A stretch of DNA of 6,068 bases, from the NCBI GenBank assembly GCA_944388635.1, contig CALXJN010000086.1, positions 1 through 6,068 of the forward strand, in the 5' to 3' direction. The notes beneath the pieces are model-generated. The model worked only from the letters and a program-made list of their open reading frames with translations, was not told the DNA's origin and did no database searches. The translations under genes were made by a program, and so were the position numbers. This stretch comes from an uncultured Clostridia bacterium (GTDB lineage Bacteria; Bacillota; Clostridia; TANB77; CAG-508). The stretch's first letter is position 1. Each line of letters begins with the position of its first letter. This document shows positions 1 through 4,931 of this stretch, one piece after another.

Positions 1-102
1 CTTATCTTTCTTTTCTATTTCTACTTTCAACCTTTTTCCTTCTTCATAACTGCTTTGTTCTAGGTTATTCCATTCTTCCCAAGCATCTTTTTTTTCTTGT
101 TC
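1..102 (-). pseudogene. Continuation of the same frame beyond the TGA, cut by window edge
   Basis: The frame of the gene at 103-276 continues without a stop for 34 codons to position 1 (EQEKKDAWEEWNNLEQS, then SYEEGKRLKVEIEKKDK), a charged coiled-coil style sequence consistent with the preceding helix. The other two minus-strand frames here hit stops within about 15 codons. No new start codon with a ribosome-binding site is visible after the TGA, so a single substitution making TGA (for example from TTA) in a longer gene is the simplest explanation. Confidence 0.45.
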
Positions 103-276
103 TCAACAATGTATTTCTTTATCTTTCTTTTTTAGCATAGTTAGAACTATTTCTATAGCCTCTTGGTAATTATTTCTTTCATACTCTTCAATAATACAAT
201 TTCCACAAACAGTATTCATTAACTCCCATATTTTATTATCAACAATTTCTATTGCTTCTTTTTCTTCTTCTGACAT
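103..276 (-). CDS. Charged helical phage protein, ends at an in-frame TGA
   Basis: Starts at ATG 276, directly abutting the TAG of the previous gene, with AGAGGAAG about eight bases upstream. Fifty-seven residues follow: a Glu/Lys-rich helix, then MNTVCGNCIIEEYERNNY (20-37) with a CxxC (24 and 27), then an Ile/Leu/Lys helix ending in KKKDKEIHC. Codon 58 is TGA (105-103). Beyond it the same frame stays open to the window edge with matching composition, so this may be only the N-terminal half of a longer coiled-coil protein. I recognise no family. Confidence 0.5.
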   Translation of the reverse strand: MSEEEKEAIEIVDNKIWELMNTVCGNCIIEEYERNNYQEAIEIVLTMLKKKDKEIHC

Positions 277-510
277 CTATATCACTTCCTCTATTCTATC
301 TAACAATTTTAACCACAATTCTTTATCGCAGTCCATTCCTAAGTTTTTAGCAGTACTTATATCTTCTCTAATTATATCTAAGCAGCTATCTGACAACTTA
401 TCTTCTTCTATTTCTTGAAGTATATAATTTACTGTTATTTCTACAATGTATGTCATTCTTCCTAAAGCATATCTTTCTGCAGATATTATCATTTGCTCAT
501 AATCACTCAT
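277..510 (-). CDS. Conserved phage hypothetical protein (77 aa)
   Basis: The frame is open further upstream, but ATG 510 is the start: it follows GAGGAGGG by six bases, whereas the upstream ATG at 555 has no such site and would run through the repaired Cys-rich gene. The 77-residue protein is helical, with AERYALGRMTYIVEITVNYI (10-29), LDIIREDIS (about 43-51) and LGMDCDKELWLKLLDRIEE (about 56-74). This ALGRxTY ... DCDKxxWxxLL layout is shared by small Firmicute phage proteins of unknown function. Its stop TAG is immediately followed by the ATG of the next gene. Confidence 0.7.
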   Translation of the reverse strand: MSDYEQMIISAERYALGRMTYIVEITVNYILQEIEEDKLSDSCLDIIREDISTAKNLGMDCDKELWLKLLDRIEEVI

Positions 511-701
511 CTTTGCCCTCCTCTTCAAAATGCTCACAGTCTTTTTGACTTTCACATCTGCAATAATATGGTGGATAATCTCCGCAAATAGTCTGATTTA
601 TCATTACAACATATTTCGTCTATTTTCCATTTGCAGACATCTATACTCTCTATTTTTTCTGTATATGTACCGTCTTCGTTTCTTTCAAAAAATCTACTCA
701 T
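503..701 (-). pseudogene. Small Cys-rich phage protein, probably frameshifted
   Basis: From ATG 701 (AAAGGAAC upstream) the frame reads RFFERNEDGTYTEKI and VCKWKIDEICCNDK, then becomes unlikely and stops at 552 after 49 residues. Skipping one base near the A-run at 586-588 (plus strand) gives DYCGDYPPYYCRCESQKDCE and a 65-residue protein ending at 503, exactly overlapping the next start as ATGAGTGA. The repaired protein has seven cysteines (23, 31, 32, 39, 47, 49, 55), a pattern expected of a small zinc-binding protein. The alternative is two separate genes, with the second from an ATG near 604, lacking a good ribosome-binding site. The continuous-frame reading is more natural but I am less sure here than for the methyltransferase or winged-helix genes. 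Confidence 0.55.
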
Positions 702-981
702 TTTTTGTTCCTTTCCACTCTTTTTGTTTGGCTTTTTTAACTCCTTCTGTTTTCTCTTTTCCTTCGAGAAGATATAGATGTCTACAGTAATCTCCTGCTT
801 TTCCCTTCATAAGACATTGTTTTTCTTGCATATTATAGCTTGTTAAATAACATTGTTTTAATTTGCAATAAGCGAAAGCAAAAGAGACTTTTTCGTTGTA
901 TAAAGCTAATAGTCTTTTCTTTTTTCTTCGTGTCTGACCTTTTTCGTCTATGTAGTACTCTCTATCTTCTCTTAGGTTCAC
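694..981 (-). CDS. Small Cys-containing phage protein (95 aa)
   Basis: A 95-residue basic protein beginning with GTG at 981; AAGGAAAG lies about eight bases upstream, and the ATG two bases earlier reads ATG TGA and is a dead end. The basic linker RRKKKR (18-23) precedes a four-cysteine region: C39, C44, C56 and C66 (YCKLKQCYLTSYNM, then EKQCLMKG, then YCRHLYL). Spacing CxxxxC-x11-C-x9-C could form a metal site, and I recall the CYLT and QKxCL-type pattern from Firmicute phage small proteins of unknown function. The C-terminus is a Lys/Glu-rich helix. It overlaps the next Cys-rich gene by 8 bases. A nucleic-acid-binding role is a guess from charge and cysteines. Confidence 0.65.
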   Translation of the reverse strand: MNLREDREYYIDEKGQTRRKKKRLLALYNEKVSFAFAYCKLKQCYLTSYNMQEKQCLMKGKAGDYCRHLYLLEGKEKTEGVKKAKQKEWKGTKNE

Positions 982-983
982 AT

Positions 984-1262
984 TTAATCTTTCCTTTCTT
1001 TTGGTTCTAATAATTCACAAATTGTTTTGTGTTGTATTTCGATAATACTATCTTGTACTTTTTTAGTTTTTAAGCTAAAATATTCTGATACTGTTTGATT
1101 TAACCATGCGATGAAAAGGAGAAAATATACAATATCATCTTCCACTATAAATAAAGTTATATTTGCAATTGTAAGTATAGCTAAAGTTATGATAAGTATT
1201 TTCTCTGTTAAGTTTAGTTTTGTTATTTCTTTGTATTCTTTTTTTATTTCTTCTTTACTCAT
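984..1262 (-). CDS. Small two-helix membrane protein
   Basis: A 92-residue protein with a charged N-terminus (SKEEIKKEYKE, 2-12), two hydrophobic segments (about 22-40 and 44-58) separated by the acidic EDD turn (41-43), and a Lys/Glu-rich C-terminal helix (about 64-90). A membrane hairpin with both ends in the cytoplasm is the simplest topology. No family recognised. Start ATG at 1262 has AAAGGAA about ten bases upstream, and the stop TAA lies two bases before the GTG of the next gene. In this setting holins, superinfection-exclusion proteins and replication-complex anchors are all conceivable, but lysis genes normally lie elsewhere, so no role is assigned. Confidence 0.6.
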   Translation of the reverse strand: MSKEEIKKEYKEITKLNLTEKILIITLAILTIANITLFIVEDDIVYFLLFIAWLNQTVSEYFSLKTKKVQDSIIEIQHKTICELLEPKERKD

Positions 1263-1277
1263 TTTTTATATTCCTTT

Positions 1278-1688
1278 CTATATTTCTTCTAATTCAACTA
1301 TTACTTTGTTTTCTGTTCCATAATCTTTTAAAACTAATAGTGCAGACACTTGACTATCATCTTTATACGCTAAACCGTTTAGGCTATCTAATACTATTTT
1401 AGCGATATTATCAGCGTCAGGCTTCTTTGTATAATCAATTTTAAAAAGCAGCTCTTCTTTTTTCTTTTTACTTAGGCTTGCAGCAGGCTCAAATACTGCA
1501 ATTATTTTTGCTTTAAATGGTCTAGTACTAAGCTCTGTTTTTACATTGTACTTTGCTTTAAATGCCCACTTAACTTTTTCCTCAAACGAAGCTGTTTTTG
1601 TTGGAGTGTAGATTCTTTTTGTTTTTGGGTTGTACCTTGGTCTTTCTTTTACTATTGCTTTTTCTTTTATTTCAAAATTGTATTTCAT
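1278..1688 (-). CDS. rusA: RusA family Holliday-junction resolvase
   Basis: A 136-residue protein with the full RusA signature: an early basic segment KERPRYN (14-20), then KKPDADNIAKIVLDSLNGLA (88-107) followed by YKDDSQV (108-114). The aspartates at 91, 93 and 110 or 111 correspond to the three metal-binding acids of E. coli RusA, and Lys97 to its conserved lysine; length is slightly above the E. coli protein. The enzyme is a dimer that cuts four-way DNA junctions symmetrically, here resolving branched phage DNA before packaging. Start ATG at 1688 is supported by AAGGAGG upstream, which lies inside the end of the corrected methyltransferase frame. No lesion is visible. Product assignment is firm. 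Confidence 0.93.
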   Translation of the reverse strand: MKYNFEIKEKAIVKERPRYNPKTKRIYTPTKTASFEEKVKWAFKAKYNVKTELSTRPFKAKIIAVFEPAASLSKKKKEELLFKIDYTKKPDADNIAKIVLDSLNGLAYKDDSQVSALLVLKDYGTENKVIVELEEI

Positions 1689-2428
1689 CTTTAGCCTCCT
1701 TCAATGTATCAAAACTTATCTGACCATTTGCTAACATTCCATTTAATCGGTCTATACTTATTTTGTGATATTCTTCGTCTATTTCAACTCCAATGAATTG
1801 TCTACCTAATTCTTTAGCTGCCACACAGGTTGTTCCACTTCCGACTAAAGCAATCTAGTATTAAATCATCTTTTTTAGTAGTATGTAAAATATGTCTTTT
1901 AACTAATTCCAATGGTTTAATAGTAGGATGTTTATATTTGTCTTTATCTTTTTTGTTTATTGGACTTTCATACCACTTACTTTTAAGTTCATAGCCTTCA
2001 TTTAGCTTAATTCCACTTTCTCTAAAATATAAACAATATTCAATATCTGGTAACCATACATTGTTTGTCGCAGGTGTAGGGTTGGTTTTATTCCAAGTTA
2101 ATATTTCATACAGATACCCTTTTTCTTTAAAAAATTTTAGTATTTCAAATATTTGTTCTTTACTGCACCATATAAAGCAATTAAGTTTTTTAGTAATCCT
2201 TACAAATTCCTCCAGTATCTTATAGTTAATTCCGTTAGTTATATCTTTTAGATACACATTATGAACTTTATCTATTTTTCTAGCTAATGGGCTACTTCCT
2301 TTACCTCCATGAGTTATTAAATATGGGATGTCTGTGTATATTAAATCTATACTTTTATCTGGAATATCTTTTATTAATTCATAACTATCTCCTAAAGTTA
2401 TTGTGTTTATCATATCTTCAAATTTCAT
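1672..2428 (-). pseudogene. Orphan phage DNA adenine/cytosine-N4 methyltransferase, frameshifted
   Basis: As written the frame ends at 1814 with 204 residues, but it breaks inside the SAM-binding motif: LILDCFS (to residue 195) is followed by nonsense. Dropping one base at 1843 or 1844 continues with GSGTTCVAAKELGRQFIGVE and runs to TGA at 1674-1672, giving 251 residues, a normal family length. Motif order is catalytic (TDIPY, 32-36), then a target-recognition region with LPDIEYCLYFRE, then HPTIKPLELVKRH, then motif I FSGSGTT: the beta class of N6-adenine/N4-cytosine methyltransferases. The catalytic tetrapeptide is DIPY rather than DPPY, a variant I associate with phage relatives. No restriction enzyme gene is nearby, so the intact enzyme would be an orphan, likely guarding phage DNA against host restriction. 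Corrected, it overlaps RusA by 17 bases; uncorrected, the truncated product should lack SAM binding. Confidence 0.85.
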
Positions 2429-2595
2429 AACTCTATTTTCTCCTGTAATCCTAATATTTCTCGTATTTTCTGCCTTGGTTCTTTCACATATTCACATTGT
2501 GCTTGTCCTGTAAAATTTGGATTTTCTAGCTTCATACAACCAAGGCACATATTATTTTCTATTGCTTTTTTGCATATTCCCCATAGTTGCTTCAT
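2425..2595 (-). CDS. Small Cys-containing phage protein (56 aa)
   Basis: A short frame, easily missed, starting at ATG 2595 and ending TGA 2427-2425, which overlaps the methyltransferase ATG by three bases (ATGA). It carries four cysteines at 8, 17, 20 and 34, with a CLGC knuckle (17-20), so a small zinc-binding module is plausible. The sequence also contains LENPNFTGQAQCEYV, and the tail is a charged helix. An AGGAGG sits 14 bases before the ATG, a longer than ideal spacing, but no better in-frame start exists. Strict packing between its neighbours supports it as a real gene. Function is unknown; small zinc-binding proteins in phage replication operons often bind nucleic acids. Confidence 0.6.
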   Translation of the reverse strand: MKQLWGICKKAIENNMCLGCMKLENPNFTGQAQCEYVKEPRQKIREILGLQEKIEL

Positions 2596-2613
2596 ATAAT
2601 ATAATTTTTCCTC

Positions 2614-2817
2614 CTATTTGCGTTCATATTTTGATATTGATATTCTTTCATTTCTCATACTGACTAAATCATACAAACTAAAGCATTGCTTACAACCTGT
2701 TTTAACATTTTCGTATAAAAACTGTGTATTGTTTACTCTTGCAACAAACTTGTATGTAGCTGTTTTTTGTATTACACTGTCATATATTTCTATATATTCT
2801 GATATTGTTACTGTCAT
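2614..2817 (-). CDS. Small phage hypothetical protein
   Basis: A 67-residue protein I do not recognise. It appears to be a compact alpha/beta fold: two beta-strand-like segments (TVTISEYIEIY, 2-12, and TYKFVARVNNTQFLYEN, 21-37) then VKTGCKQCF (38-46) with a CxxC pair (42 and 45) and a Tyr/Leu-rich helix. The single CxxC could coordinate metal only with partners from elsewhere. Start ATG at 2817 has AGGAGG eight to nine bases upstream that overlaps the previous stop; its own TAG stop at 2616-2614 is again fused to GAGG. Antisense to it is an open frame that I regard as non-coding. Confidence 0.6.
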   Translation of the reverse strand: MTVTISEYIEIYDSVIQKTATYKFVARVNNTQFLYENVKTGCKQCFSLYDLVSMRNERISISKYERK

Positions 2818-2826
2818 AATTTCCTC

Positions 2827-3103
2827 CTATATCGTTGGAATATGTCTTTCGTTTTCTTGTTCAATTTTGTCTTGCTTTAGAATATATCTTTTAAAACGTG
2901 TTCTCTCTCCATATCTGTTTTTTGCTGTTATCCACTCGTCCATTATGTCATAGCCTTGCTTCTTCAAGTTATATATTCTTGCACCTAGTCTGCTTATCCC
3001 TAGATTGTCCCTTGCTTCCTTGTCTGTAATTCCTCCGAAATCTTTTCATATAGTCTAATACTCTGTCTTCTTGTGTCATTTTTCTTGTAGACTTTATTAT
3101 CAT
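2827..3103 (-). pseudogene. Winged-helix (HTH_39-type) protein, frameshifted by one extra base
   Basis: The ATG at 3103 (AGGAGG eight bases upstream, inside the end of the previous gene) opens a frame with TQEDRVLDYMK and then loses sense, stopping after 44 codons. Removing one base near 3043-3046, a run of four T on the plus strand, restores a 91-residue protein: DFGGITDKEARDNLGI (21-36), SRLGARIYNLKKQGYDI (37-53), then KNRYGERTRFKRYIL (61-75). This is the classic small phage winged-helix domain in which the SRLxARIxxLKKxGY helix recognises DNA and KNRYG forms the wing; I associate it with Pfam HTH_39. Likely a DNA-binding regulator or replication accessory. The corrected frame ends with TAG at 2829-2827, fused to the AGGAGG of the next gene, which independently supports the corrected frame as the native one. 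Confidence 0.8.
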
Positions 3104-3108
3104 TTGTT

Positions 3109-3387
3109 TTATCCTCCTTCCACATTTGCAAATAGCTTATCAAAATCAACATTGCTGTAATCTCTTTGCTCATAATTAACGTATTGTTGTGATGTTTCTT
3201 TTCTCAATTGTGCTATATTTAGCATAAATGAGTTTGTTTTTATGTGTTCTTTCATATTTCTTAAATATCTGTTTCTGTTCATATCTTTTAAATTTTCGTA
3301 GAACAGTTTTAATTGTGCTGTAGTTAATTTTTTGTTGTAATTATCTTGTAATATATGTATTCCTTCCATAAAATCATCGATACTCAT
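3109..3387 (-). CDS. Candidate replicative helicase loader (SPP1 G39P-like)
   Basis: A 92-residue helical protein directly downstream of the DnaD-like initiator and overlapping it by 14 bases. Residues 1-63 follow the pattern of the SPP1 G39P N-terminal domain: DDFMEGIHILQDNY (4-17), then TTAQLKLFYENLKDM (22-36), then HIKTNSF(x4)AQLRKET (48-65), as in related loader N-termini with NKF/NSF and a PxIAxLR-like segment. The C-terminal 25 residues are probably disordered, with a NYEQRDYSNVDFDKLFANV tail (71-89) often seen in small phage replication proteins. Family role: bringing the replicative DNA helicase to the initiator-bound origin. No separate DnaC-type loader is visible in the window, which supports this reading. 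Start ATG at 3387 is supported by AGGAGGAG about eight bases upstream. The assignment rests on pattern and neighbourhood, not on a search. Confidence 0.6.
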   Translation of the reverse strand: MSIDDFMEGIHILQDNYNKKLTTAQLKLFYENLKDMNRNRYLRNMKEHIKTNSFMLNIAQLRKETSQQYVNYEQRDYSNVDFDKLFANVEGG

Positions 3388-3643
3388 TTAAAAACTCCTC
3401 CTCTGCACTATTATTTTTATCTTTTTTGTTTTCTTGTTTAGCTTCTATCAATGTTTTTATCCCTGCCTTATGCCAATTGTTTAAAATTGCTTTTATATAT
3501 CTAATTGTCCTTTTATTCGCCTCTACACTTATTTGCATCGCGTATATAACAATATCTTTACCAAATTCTTTTGTGTAATCTTCTAGAACTTCTAACCCAT
3601 AAGGCGTAATTAGTCCAATGTTGTTGTTATAAAAATCAATAAT

Positions 3644-3710
3644 TTCTTGCAAACCGTCAATACGACTTTCGTTTGCTATGTTTTCTTGCAGACCGTCAAC
3701 ACAACTTTCG
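3644..3710 (-). repeat. Tandem 39-bp-period repeat in initiator linker
   Basis: Two 28-bp copies, 3644-3671 and 3683-3710, differ at three positions and are spaced exactly 39 bp (13 codons) apart. They encode two tandem copies of a peptide with the core ES(C/R)(V/I)DGLQE in the linker before the DnaD domain. The frame is preserved, so the duplication is compatible with a functional protein. Confidence 0.8.
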
Positions 3711-3715
3711 CCTAC

Positions 3716-3776
3716 TTTATCATTGTCATTAACATTAACATTTTCATTTACATTATCATTTACATTTACATTAGTT
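3716..3776 (-). repeat. Short AT-rich hexamer-like repeat encoding Asn/Val/Asp linker
   Basis: About ten imperfect copies of a 6-base unit, rich in ACATTT, TCATTT and ACATTA on the plus strand, encode alternating Asn with Val, Asp or Glu in the initiator linker. Such linkers are a familiar hallmark of phage DnaD-type proteins. The tract is AT-rich and lies next to the 39-bp-period repeat. Confidence 0.7.
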
Positions 3777-4058
3777 ACTCTTTTGCTTTCTTCTTGCTTA
3801 TAGTTTGCTTCTCTTTTGCTTCCGTTTTGCTTTCTTACCATTAAGATATTTTTGAAAGTTAGCATCTAACTGTGGTTTTATTAAAGTAAATATAGCTTTT
3901 GAAACTCCTTCAATTTCTATCTCTTTTTGGTTTAATGCGTATTCCGTTATTGCTTTATATACTTTTAGCTGTTCTTGTTCTGAGATTTCTTTTATAGCCT
4001 CATAAAAGCTTCTATAAAATATAAAACTGTCTCTTTCCACATATTATCTCCTTTCATA

Positions 4059-4088
4059 AAAGGGCTAGATTATTGTGTCTAGCCCTTT
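4059..4088 (-). terminator. Intrinsic terminator or attenuator-like hairpin
   Basis: AAAGGGCTAGA at 4059-4069 pairs perfectly with TCTAGCCCTTT at 4078-4088 (11 bp, 8-base loop). On the minus-strand transcript the GC-rich stem is followed by only four U residues (CCCUUUUAUG), a weak terminator tract. It begins about 6 bases after the membrane-protein stop and ends 18 bases before the initiator start codon. Those 18 bases hold the ribosome-binding site and no room for a promoter, so the downstream genes probably depend on readthrough, antitermination or a promoter inside 4094-4543. An mRNA processing or stabilising stem is the alternative. Confidence 0.6.
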
Positions 4089-4093
4089 GGTGT

Positions 4094-4543
4094 TTATTCT
4101 TCTATTATTTCTATACTTTTAATATGATATGTTCCACAACTATTCCAACTTATGTAGCCTCCGTCATGTCCATAGTTGATTTTTACAGTTTTCCCTATTG
4201 CATTTTTTAATTGTTCTACTAATTCTGTTTCATTTTCGTAGCATAAATATTTTGTTTCATCACTTTGTCCTGTAAATCCACTTGATTTTAAATATACTTC
4301 ATATCTTCTAAACCAAACGCCTTCTAAATCTACCGCTGTTATAACTCCTTGATGTGTTCCTTCTGTTGCTGGATAATTAACAAATCCATGAAAGCAACCA
4401 AATATAAATATTCCAAATGATGCTAAAATAAATATTATTGCAAAAATCACAAGAATGATTCCTGCTGTTCCATAGCATGAGTCTGATGCAATAAATAAAA
4501 CAATTCCTACTATAAATAATCCTATTATTAAGCCTATTATCAT
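4094..4543 (-). CDS. Two-helix membrane protein with C-terminal beta-rich domain
   Basis: A 149-residue protein. Residues 1-19 and about 27-49 are strongly hydrophobic, Ile/Phe/Gly-rich helices joined by a short loop carrying a Cys (SDSCYG, 20-25), so a membrane hairpin is likely with the remaining 100 residues on the same side as the N-terminus. The soluble part (about 57-149) is beta-rich with TEGTHQGVITAVD (60-72), a long middle segment containing Asp, Thr and Tyr, and a final GHDGGYISWNS stretch; I recognise the pattern from phage hypothetical proteins but not a function. AGGAGGAG lies upstream of the ATG at 4543. A perfect hairpin follows its stop codon by about 6 bases. Possible roles, all inferential, are envelope-associated superinfection control or host membrane modulation. 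Confidence 0.7.
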   Translation of the reverse strand: MIIGLIIGLFIVGIVLFIASDSCYGTAGIILVIFAIIFILASFGIFIFGCFHGFVNYPATEGTHQGVITAVDLEGVWFRRYEVYLKSSGFTGQSDETKYLCYENETELVEQLKNAIGKTVKINYGHDGGYISWNSCGTYHIKSIEIIEE

Positions 4544-4556
4544 TTTCTTTCTCCTC

Positions 4557-4922
4557 CTAATTTTCCTTTACTATTTTTATTGGATATCCTAACTCTTTTT
4601 CTATTTCCGATATTGTCATTTCTTTTACGTTAAAAAGTTTAATTTCTATTTTTGGCAATCTTTTTTTTACTTTATTTTCCAAATTTTCTATTTCTGTATA
4701 ATTTATAATTTTATAAGCAGATACTTCGTTTAAATTTCCTTCATAAGTTGAGCTTGCCCAACCATAAATATAATTATCTGCAACAATATTGATATCATTC
4801 GTATGAGCTCCAATTGTATAAACTATATCTCCTACACATAATTGTCTTCCTAAAGTATCTTTAAAAACTGGTTTTCCTAACTCTCCTGAATATTCTCCAT
4901 TTATATATAATTTCTTTTTCAT
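4557..4922 (-). CDS. Phage hypothetical protein with conserved C-terminal tail
   Basis: A 121-residue soluble protein that I cannot assign to a named family. Residues about 20-70 look like a small beta-barrel: a GRQLCVGDIVYTIGAH stretch (25-40) followed by the hydrophobic and aromatic segment VADNYIYGWAS (about 47-57). The C-terminal 22 residues (MTISEIEKELGYPIKIVKE region, about 102-120) form a helix-strand module that recurs at the ends of small Firmicute phage proteins. No catalytic motif, signal peptide or membrane helix is visible. Start at 4922 has AGGAGG five bases upstream, shared with the stop of the HNH-like gene; its own TAG stop is fused to the Shine-Dalgarno of the membrane protein gene. 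Role unknown. Confidence 0.65.
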   Translation of the reverse strand: MKKKLYINGEYSGELGKPVFKDTLGRQLCVGDIVYTIGAHTNDINIVADNYIYGWASSTYEGNLNEVSAYKIINYTEIENLENKVKKRLPKIEIKLFNVKEMTISEIEKELGYPIKIVKEN

Positions 4923-4931
4923 TTTTACCTC

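Larger units (their letters stand above)
3374..4040 (-). pseudogene. DnaD-like phage replication initiator, frameshifted by one extra base
   Basis: Two overlapping reading frames (3798-4040 and 3374-3865) join into one 221-residue protein if one base is dropped near 3820-3835, for example from the T-run at 3825-3828. Residues 1-70 match the N-terminal domain typical of phage DUF6291/DnaD proteins: FIFYRSFYEAIKE (6-18), AIFTLIKPQLDAN (49-61), then NGKK at 67-70, where homologues usually continue with Gly/Arg-rich sequence. A low-complexity Asn/Val/Asp linker and a 13-residue tandem duplication follow. Residues about 131-200 are the DnaD domain: EIIDFYNNNIG, AMQISVEANKRT, YIKAILNNWHKAGI. Known role of the family: binding phage origin DNA and recruiting the helicase loader. 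The start is GTG at 4040 (AAAGGAG upstream); the ATG two bases earlier is out of frame. As written, the product stops at residue 80 and loses the DnaD domain. It overlaps the next gene by 14 bases. Confidence 0.8.

Noticed and set aside
511..555. Longer N-terminus for the 77-aa protein, starting at 555
   Set aside because: The upstream ATG has no ribosome-binding site and the extension lies inside the repaired Cys-rich gene, while ATG 510 has GAGGAGGG at ideal spacing.
530..1402. Plus-strand open frames at 530-790, 1111-1323 and 1220-1402
   Set aside because: All lie opposite well-packed minus-strand genes, overlap each other, lack ribosome-binding sites and show only Phe/Ile/Leu-rich shadow composition.
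2618..2953. Plus-strand open frame of 111 codons, hydrophobic and Cys/Ser/Phe-rich
   Set aside because: It is antisense to the winged-helix gene and the 67-aa gene, has no ribosome-binding site, and its composition is what the complement of AT-rich, Lys-rich coding DNA yields.
3644..3776. CRISPR array
   Set aside because: Only two copies of a coding repeat with an 11-base gap that stay in frame; no array architecture and no cas genes.
3820..3835. Programmed ribosomal frameshift in the initiator
   Set aside because: The required shift is +1, there is no -1 slippery heptamer or known +1 stop-codon signal, and replication initiators of this family are not known to use it. The same one-base pattern in three other genes favours error or decay.
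3647..3844. Plus-strand open frame with repeated peptide
   Set aside because: Its repeats are the complement of the initiator linker repeat; no start signal is present.
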